Shown here one piece after another: positions 8,087 to 13,032 of a DNA stretch of 13,032 nt. Every line of letters begins with the position of its first letter. The stretch's first letter is position 1. The stretch lies in contig CAJUBL010000053.1 of NCBI GenBank assembly GCA_910584665.1, positions 8,258-21,289 on the forward strand, written 5' to 3'. This DNA comes from an uncultured Muribaculaceae bacterium. Its GTDB lineage: Bacteria; Bacteroidota; Bacteroidia; Bacteroidales; Muribaculaceae. A model generated the notes under the pieces. The model made no database searches, had not been told where the DNA came from, and was given only the letters and a program-made list of their open reading frames with translations. The translations under genes and the position numbers were made by a program.

Positions 8087-9448
8087 TTATTTCTCTTCGG
8101 GTGAAGCTATGGATTTGAACTCTTCAAGCGATACTGTCCTGTCATCGACGTTCACCAGAGCGCGGATACACATGAACAGTTTGCGGTTTGCTACCTGCTC
8201 GACGATCTGGCGACTGAAGTTCTTGTCTTCCATGAAACGTCCGGCAAAACTTTTAACCATCTCGTCGTCAGCGTCGATCATGCCGTACTGGGCGAGCTGA
8301 CGGCGGGCATAGCTCTCGGCATAGCTGTCAATGTCCTCTTTGGTGGGTTTGACGTCGTTCTTTTCGGCGATCCGGTCACGTATGAGCTGCCATTTGATGG
8401 CGGGTTCCATACGGGTGTACTCCTCTTCTACATTTTCCTCCGATATACCGTCCTGACGGGATACAAGCCATTTCTTGAGGAAGTTTGCAGGGAGACTGAT
8501 GTTGCCGTATTTCTCTACGAGTACTTTCTCTGCGGTCATGTCAAAGAGAATCTGGCTGTTGGGGGCGAGCTGGGCGGCTATGACTTTTTTGAGTTCGTCG
8601 TAGTATTCGTTCTCGCTGTCGAAGTTACGGTTGAAAGCAGCCTTGTAGAAGTCTTCGTCATGCTCGGCCGGCCTGACTACCAGTATGTCACTGATGTTGA
8701 ACTCGTAGTTGCCTCTGGCATCGGAGACTTTCTCCGGTGCTATATTCAGTAATGATGCGAGCTCCTTGTCGTTGCCGTTGGTCGAGGCGGCGGCGTCGAA
8801 CACAACTTTGTCGCCGGTTTTCCTGCCGATGAATTTGGCGGCCTCGTCCTTGTTGGCGATGTGGCTTACGAGAAGCATGCCGTTGTTATTCTGGATGGCG
8901 TTCTCGCCATCCATGACTGTGCCGTCCTCGTTAAGCCGCATGATGGTACCCTTGATGAAAGCGTTCTCGTCGACACTCTCGGCCTGTTCCTGCTTGCCGA
9001 AACGCTGGCGCAGCTGTTCGTCCTGCTCGTCGATCATCTCCTGTGACACCTCTATATTATAGAAAGGTATGGTTATGTTCTTGTCGAGGACTACATCCAT
9101 GTCGGGTGCGATACCTACCTCATACTGAAAAGTGTAGTCTTTGTCCGTAAGGTTGATTTCCTTTACTTCTACAGGCAGTATCTCGCCGAGGCAGTTGATC
9201 TTGTTGTCCTGTATGTATTTTATCGCGGCGTCGATAACCTCGTGGTTGATGACATCACTCTTGACGTTGCGACCGAAGCGGCGGCGCAGCTGGTCTATCG
9301 AAATGTGTCCCTTGCGGAAACCGGGAATTGTATGAGTACGGCCTATGGTCTTGAGATTCTCTGTGACCTTTGCTGCATAGTCGTTCTCTTCAATGTTGAC
9401 AGTGATGATGCCAGTGCCATCATCTTGCTTTTCAAGTGTAACGTTCAT
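8087..9448 (-). CDS. tig: Trigger factor (ribosome-associated chaperone)
   Basis: Trigger factor binds the ribosomal exit tunnel and shields nascent chains; its FKBP-like domain can have prolyl isomerase activity. The start is placed at 9448, giving 453 residues beginning MNVTLEKQDDGTG. This puts the ribosome-binding signature GFRKG at residues 43-47, its usual position. A longer reading from 9505 would add 19 basic, non-conserved residues and overlap the predicted -7 promoter element, so it is rejected. Approximate domains are N-terminal ribosome-binding 1-115, FKBP-like 150-260 (FIGRKTGDKVVF is recognisable, but active-site residues appear divergent) and the helical chaperone arms beyond that to the C-terminus. 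It is transcribed alone: its own promoter lies upstream and a strong terminator downstream, with clpP-clpX following, the common tig-clpP-clpX arrangement. Confidence 0.95.
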   Translation of the reverse strand: MNVTLEKQDDGTGIITVNIEENDYAAKVTENLKTIGRTHTIPGFRKGHISIDQLRRRFGRNVKSDVINHEVIDAAIKYIQDNKINCLGEILPVEVKEINLTDKDYTFQYEVGIAPDMDVVLDKNITIPFYNIEVSQEMIDEQDEQLRQRFGKQEQAESVDENAFIKGTIMRLNEDGTVMDGENAIQNNNGMLLVSHIANKDEAAKFIGRKTGDKVVFDAAASTNGNDKELASLLNIAPEKVSDARGNYEFNISDILVVRPAEHDEDFYKAAFNRNFDSENEYYDELKKVIAAQLAPNSQILFDMTAEKVLVEKYGNISLPANFLKKWLVSRQDGISEENVEEEYTRMEPAIKWQLIRDRIAEKNDVKPTKEDIDSYAESYARRQLAQYGMIDADDEMVKSFAGRFMEDKNFSRQIVEQVANRKLFMCIRALVNVDDRTVSLEEFKSIASPEEK

Positions 9449-9502
9449 GATAAATTTATGTTTCGGATAATTGTTTTTCTTCTGGCGCAATTTTTGCGAC
9501 TG

Positions 9503-9534
9503 CAAATTTACGCTTTCTTCACGTAACTTGCAAT
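9503..9534 (-). promoter_or_regulatory. Predicted promoter of tig
   Basis: On the minus strand TAAATTTG (9510-9503) is an exact TAnnTTTG -7 element. ATTG (9534-9531) lies 20 nt upstream as a near-match to the -33 TTTG. Transcription would start near 9497, giving a leader of about 50 nt to the ATG at 9448. This supports the shorter tig start, because the alternative ATG at 9505 falls inside the -7 element. Confidence 0.7.
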
Positions 9535-9620
9535 TAACAGTGCTAAAAAATGAAACGGGCCTGTCTGTGACTGCGTTATCTCGGCAGTATGATTATAATA
9601 TAGATGTTATGTTAATTATA

Positions 9621-9638
9621 TTATTAAATATTTAATAA
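9621..9638. repeat. 18-bp perfect palindrome, possible operator
   Basis: TTATTAAATATTTAATAA reads identically on both strands, and the symmetry ends exactly at its borders. It lies 16 bp upstream of the -33 element of the plus-strand operon, where activators often bind. It is made only of A and T in an AT-rich region, so chance is a real alternative. Its length and placement are the only support for a regulatory role. Confidence 0.4.
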
Positions 9639-9654
9639 ATTTCAGTTGCTGTGT

Positions 9655-9685
9655 TTTGCGATGTTTAAAATATTTTTTACCTTTG
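9655..9685 (+). promoter_or_regulatory. Predicted promoter of the FAD oxidoreductase / GHL10 lipoprotein operon
   Basis: TTTG (9655-9658) and TACCTTTG (9678-9685) match the Bacteroidota -33 and -7 elements exactly, with a 19-nt spacer. Transcription would begin near 9691, about 75 nt before the ATG at 9766. This is the best promoter match in the window. Confidence 0.78.
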
Positions 9686-9765
9686 TCACAGCATATTGCT
9701 TAATATTTTAAAAACTGCTTCAAAAAAGTAGAGCTCTTTACATAATTCAGCTTATACCTTATGCC

Positions 9766-11655
9766 ATGAATATACCGATGAACGCTTTTGGTATTCTTAG
9801 ATTCAAGACCATAGCTATTGGATTTTCCTGTTTTTTCGCTTCTGTGACATCATGCTCTGATCCGGTCAGCCAAGTTGATGTTATGATAATAGGAGGTGGT
9901 GCCAGCGGCACTGCGGCCGCTATTCAGGCTGCCAGGCTTGGCGTGACTGTCGCTGTTGCCGAGGAGTCGACCTGGCTCGGCGGCATGCTCACAGGTGCCG
10001 GTGTAAGTGCGGTCGACGGCAATTACCGTATGCCCGCAGGTATCTTCGGTGAATTCCGTTCCCGTCTGGCCGGTTATTATGGCGGACTTGATTCTCTTAA
10101 GACAGGATGGGTGAGCAGTGTGCTTTTTGAACCATCGGTCGGAGATTCGATATTTAAGGCCATGGTGGCAGAGTTGCCCGTTATAAATATAATGTATGGG
10201 ACTCGTCTTGAACGTGCTGTCCCGGAGAATGGCGGCTGGAACGTAACTTTGACAACTGATGCCGGAAAATCCTTGAGATATCATGCCAAAGTGCTGATAG
10301 ATGGAACCGAACTTGGTGATGTCGCCAGGATGGTCGGGGTAGGGTATGACATAGGTATGGAATCACGTGCACTCACAGGCGAGGATATTGCTCCGGACAG
10401 CGCGGTCAATATCATACAGGACCTCACCATGGTTGCGACATTGAAAGATTACGGTCATGATGTCACTATTCCCGAGCCGGAGGACTATGATCCTGATGAA
10501 TTTGCCTGTACTGCTGTCAATCCACTGTGTGTCACACCTGAGGAGCCGGACCGCATGTGGCCGGCCGACCATATGATCAGATATGGAAAACTGCCCAACG
10601 GCAAGTATATGATCAATTGGCCTATAGAGGGTAACGACTACTATGTCAATATCATAGAGATGTCCCGTGAACAGCGTGATTCGGCAATTGCCGAGGCCAA
10701 GGCACATACTATGCGTTACATCTACTTTCTGCAGCATGAGCTCGGTTTCAAAACCCTTGGTCTCGCCGACGACGAGTATCCCACAGCCGATCTCCTTCCG
10801 TTCCTGCCGTATCACAGGGAGTCGCGTCGCATCCATGGTGTAGTACGTTTCGATCTTAACCACATCATGGATCCGTATGCTACGGAATTGCCTTTGTACC
10901 GTACCTCTATAGCCGTTGGCGATTATCCTGTGGATCATCATCATAAAGCATATTCGGGGACTGAGGATCTCCCCAATCTGTATTTTCATCCGGTTCCATC
11001 CTATGGTCTTCCTCTCGGAGTGATGATCCCCGACTCGGTAGACAATATGCTCGTGACTGAGAAATCGATTTCGGTTTCCAATATTGCCAACGGTACCACG
11101 CGCCTTCAGCCTGTTGTCGTACAGATAGGTCAGGCCGCCGGTGCCGCAGCCGCCCTTGCTGTTCTCGGAAACTGTGATGTAAGCGATGTGAATGTGCGTG
11201 ATGTACAGTGCGTTATACTTGATGCCGGGGGATATCTCCTGCCGTATATAGATGTAGATAAGGATGATCCCCGTTTCAAGGCCTACCAGCGCATCGGCGC
11301 GTCGGGTGTTCTGCGTGGTGAGGGGCGTTCGATATCCTGGAGCAATGAGACCCGGCTTCGGGCTGACGACCGGCTTATGGGTCCGGAACTTGCCGATTTT
11401 GTAGAGTTCTATGAAATTGATGTTCCCGACGGATTACCTGATGGGGCGGTTAACGTCGGTACGGCTGCGGATTTTATTGCCGATGCTCTCGGGAAGCAGT
11501 CAGATGAGGTCGTGACAGAAATGGCGCGGATGGGTATGCAAAAGAATCTAAATGAAATCATTACCCGTGGAGAATTTGCTCTTGCGGTTGATAAGCTTCT
11601 TGATCCGTTCTCAAGACAGGTGACGATTTACGGTAAATATAATGATTGGGAATAA
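9766..11655 (+). CDS. Exported FAD-dependent oxidoreductase lipoprotein
   Basis: The 629-residue protein starts with a basic, then hydrophobic signal sequence ending in a lipobox-like VTSC with Cys30, so it is probably a lipoprotein. A flavin-binding Rossmann fold follows at once: VMIIGGGASGTAAAIQAARL (39-58), with WLGGMLTGAG at 70-79. Further blocks match the FAD_oxidored family (PF12831), including YHRESRRIHG (349-358) and ANGTTRLQPVVVQIGQAAGA (441-460). Such genes are often labelled FAD-dependent oxidoreductase or, misleadingly, xanthan lyase-related. Residues from about 494 form an extra module resembling two S-layer-homology repeats (IDVDKDDPRFKAYQRIGASG; ITRGEFALAVDKLL). The substrate is unknown; co-transcription with a GHL10-like lipoprotein suggests glycan or glycoside chemistry. 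No twin-arginine motif is seen, so the protein likely crosses by Sec and takes up FAD outside the cytoplasm. Confidence 0.85.
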   Translation: MNIPMNAFGILRFKTIAIGFSCFFASVTSCSDPVSQVDVMIIGGGASGTAAAIQAARLGVTVAVAEESTWLGGMLTGAGVSAVDGNYRMPAGIFGEFRSRLAGYYGGLDSLKTGWVSSVLFEPSVGDSIFKAMVAELPVINIMYGTRLERAVPENGGWNVTLTTDAGKSLRYHAKVLIDGTELGDVARMVGVGYDIGMESRALTGEDIAPDSAVNIIQDLTMVATLKDYGHDVTIPEPEDYDPDEFACTAVNPLCVTPEEPDRMWPADHMIRYGKLPNGKYMINWPIEGNDYYVNIIEMSREQRDSAIAEAKAHTMRYIYFLQHELGFKTLGLADDEYPTADLLPFLPYHRESRRIHGVVRFDLNHIMDPYATELPLYRTSIAVGDYPVDHHHKAYSGTEDLPNLYFHPVPSYGLPLGVMIPDSVDNMLVTEKSISVSNIANGTTRLQPVVVQIGQAAGAAAALAVLGNCDVSDVNVRDVQCVILDAGGYLLPYIDVDKDDPRFKAYQRIGASGVLRGEGRSISWSNETRLRADDRLMGPELADFVEFYEIDVPDGLPDGAVNVGTAADFIADALGKQSDEVVTEMARMGMQKNLNEIITRGEFALAVDKLLDPFSRQVTIYGKYNDWE

Positions 11656-11691
11656 ATACAGTAATAAATAATAAATATTATAAATAAAATA

Positions 11692-12972
11692 ATGAGAACT
11701 TCAATATCCGCCGTGAGTTCAGTTCTTGCTGTTATGGCTCTTGTTTCAGGCTGCGGCTCATCACATGCAGACAATGAAAAGCCGAAAGCAATGTGGATTG
11801 ACATTGAGGCAAATTTTGAACTTTTGTCATCCCGTGAAAATATTGATGCAGAGCTGAAGAAGATAAAGGAGCATGGTATGAACATGATATATCTGGATGT
11901 CAAGGCCGCCAATGGTTACGCGATGTACAAGAGTGATATATTGCCGTACTGCGATACATTCGGGTCCAAGACTGTGACACGTGATTATGATGACTATCTG
12001 GGTTATTTTCTTGAAAAAAGCGATGAAATGGGAATCGATGTCGTCGCGTCGGTCGCAGCGACAGGCTTCGGAATACATGAGGGCGAACTGTCTCAGGGGC
12101 TTATCTTTGACAAGCCGGAGCAGTGGGGTGATAAGTGTCAGGTGAGATCTGATAACAACGATTCGACGTTGACAGTAAGTGCGGTCGATGATATGCAGCA
12201 GGTTGTTGTAATGCTGTCGCCTGCGTCACCCGAAGTCCAGACTCTGCTGGTTGATATATGTGCCGAGATTGTTACAAGATATCCTAAGCTTAAGGGAATC
12301 TGCCTTGATTACCTGCGTTATTGCAATAATGACGGAGGGTGGTATGGTCTTGGAGATATAGACCTTGACGGATATGCGTCATACTGGAACGATGAGAAGC
12401 CTGACCGGCTGGATATTGTAGACAGCAAAGGCGGGCGTGGGCCTAAGTTTGCCAGGTGGATCGAATATCGTTCGGCTACGGTGAAGAATCTGTTGAAACA
12501 GGTCCGGGATAAGGTCAAGAGTATCAGACCGGAATGTGAACTCCATCTCTGGGCATCCGGCGATTGGATTTCGCGCTATAGTGTAGGGCAGAACTGGGCC
12601 AGCACAAAATATAAGCCAGAACCGGCGCCTGAATATACCGATACATACAGTTCAACCGGTTTTGCCGATCTGCTTGATGTTTTCGTAAATGGCGCCTATA
12701 CCGAGGAGGTGTGGATCAAAGATGATTTCACACGTCGCTGGAGTGTGGAGAATATGGTGGCGTCGTGCAATGATTATCTCTTGAATGACTGCAGATCATA
12801 TGGCTCGATTCCGTCTTATGCATTTGATGCAAAGCAGAATGCCGATGCGACATATCTGTGTCTCGAACACACTGACGGATATATGACTTTTGAATTGTCT
12901 CATGTCAACCGTCTTGATCTGTGGGATTCGGCATCGGAGGGTATCAGCAGAGCAGAAAATCAATCAAAATAA
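11692..12972 (+). CDS. Lipoprotein with GHL10-like (family-10-like) glycoside hydrolase fold
   Basis: The 426-residue protein has a lipoprotein signal with lipobox VSGC and Cys21. The mature part begins with AMWIDIEANFELLSS (33-47) and KIKEHGMNMIYLDVKAANG (57-75), the usual opening strands of GHL10/DUF187-type (beta/alpha)8 barrels. GICLDYLRY (202-210) matches the central LDYxRY block of that family, and HLWASGDW (285-292), DVFVNGAY (329-336) and DGYMTFELSHVN (395-406) are plausible later strands. Such proteins are annotated as family 10 glycosylhydrolase or alpha-amylase-family protein, and their substrates are mostly unknown. Asp206 is a candidate catalytic residue, which is inference. The start is 36 bp after the FAD oxidoreductase stop, behind a strongly A/T-rich leader, with no terminator or promoter core between them, so the two are one operon. 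The protein is cysteine-rich for an exported protein, with nine cysteines after Cys21. Confidence 0.78.
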   Translation: MRTSISAVSSVLAVMALVSGCGSSHADNEKPKAMWIDIEANFELLSSRENIDAELKKIKEHGMNMIYLDVKAANGYAMYKSDILPYCDTFGSKTVTRDYDDYLGYFLEKSDEMGIDVVASVAATGFGIHEGELSQGLIFDKPEQWGDKCQVRSDNNDSTLTVSAVDDMQQVVVMLSPASPEVQTLLVDICAEIVTRYPKLKGICLDYLRYCNNDGGWYGLGDIDLDGYASYWNDEKPDRLDIVDSKGGRGPKFARWIEYRSATVKNLLKQVRDKVKSIRPECELHLWASGDWISRYSVGQNWASTKYKPEPAPEYTDTYSSTGFADLLDVFVNGAYTEEVWIKDDFTRRWSVENMVASCNDYLLNDCRSYGSIPSYAFDAKQNADATYLCLEHTDGYMTFELSHVNRLDLWDSASEGISRAENQSK

Positions 12973-13021
12973 TTTATACATAAGTAGATGTTGAAAATTA
13001 GTTTATATCAGATTTTTTTCG

Positions 13022-13029
13022 TATCTTTG
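13022..13029 (+). promoter_or_regulatory. Predicted -7 promoter element for a gene beyond the right edge
   Basis: TATCTTTG matches TAnnTTTG exactly. Twenty nt upstream lies TTAG (12998-13001), only a partial match to the -33 element. It follows the GHL10 stop by 49 nt, with a T-rich tract just before it and no obvious terminator. A plus-strand gene probably starts shortly after the window, under its own promoter as well as possible read-through. Confidence 0.5.
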
Positions 13030-13032
13030 TGT

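Larger units (their letters stand above)
9449..9765. other. AT-rich divergent intergenic region between tig and the lipoprotein operon
   Basis: This stretch of 317 bp holds no gene that I can support. From left to right it contains the tig leader, the tig promoter, a mixed-composition segment (about 9540-9600), a very AT-rich segment with an 18-bp palindrome (9621-9638), the plus-strand promoter (9655-9685), and an untranslated leader of about 75 nt. Several further short AT palindromes (for example AAAATATTTT and TTTTAAAA) lie in or near the leader and probably reflect base composition. Confidence 0.8.

Noticed and set aside
9449..9505. 19-residue N-terminal extension of trigger factor
   Set aside because: The residues are non-conserved and basic, the start codon overlaps the -7 promoter element, and the ribosome-binding signature would be displaced from its usual position.
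9729..9742. Short imperfect hairpin around GAGCTC in the leader of the FAD oxidoreductase gene
   Set aside because: It has only about six pairs including a wobble, a 2-nt loop and no T run. It is too weak to call as a terminator or riboswitch.
10363..10989. 208-codon minus-strand open frame opposite the FAD oxidoreductase
   Set aside because: It is a shadow of the real coding frame. The plus-strand protein shows family motifs across the same bases.
1..13032. CRISPR array, tRNA or rRNA genes, insertion sequences, phage genes
   Set aside because: I found no regularly spaced repeats, tRNA-like cloverleaf, rRNA signatures, transposase or integrase frames, or terminal inverted repeats.

Overview
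The window looks like a chromosomal segment of a Bacteroidota bacterium, most likely order Bacteroidales and possibly Muribaculaceae-like. Three kinds of evidence support this. The proteins are typical of the phylum: a DUF4293 membrane protein, a long RecQ, and the ClpP and trigger factor variants. Gene starts lack clear Shine-Dalgarno sequences and are preceded by A-rich leaders. Four intergenic sites carry the Bacteroidota housekeeping promoter core TAnnTTTG, three of them with a TTTG-like element 18-20 nt upstream. Genus-level placement is inference.

Positions 1-9448 hold eight minus-strand genes, read right to left. Trigger factor (tig) has its own promoter and ends in a strong intrinsic terminator. 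A second promoter then starts clpP, clpX, recQ, ftsE, lysC, lysA and a DUF4293 gene that runs off the left edge. No intrinsic terminator is visible within this second run, so it may be one long transcript or several. The first part handles protein quality control: ribosome-bound chaperone, ClpXP protease. RecQ is a DNA repair helicase. The last part links cell-wall biology (FtsE) with the aspartate/diaminopimelate pathway: LysC is the first step and LysA the last step to lysine, and the two genes overlap by 4 bp.

Positions 9449-9765 are an AT-rich divergent promoter region with an 18-bp perfect palindrome. On the plus strand it drives a two-gene accessory operon. The first gene encodes an exported FAD-dependent oxidoreductase lipoprotein with an unusual C-terminal region that resembles S-layer-homology repeats. 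The second encodes a lipoprotein related to GHL10 (family-10-like) glycoside hydrolases. Their substrate is unknown and no SusC/SusD pair, sulfatase or regulator lies inside the window. This operon is the least understood part. A further plus-strand promoter core sits at the extreme right end, pointing to a gene outside the window.

I saw no tRNA, rRNA, CRISPR array, insertion sequence, attachment site or phage gene. Most of the window is conserved housekeeping sequence, and I do not claim a wholly new system here.
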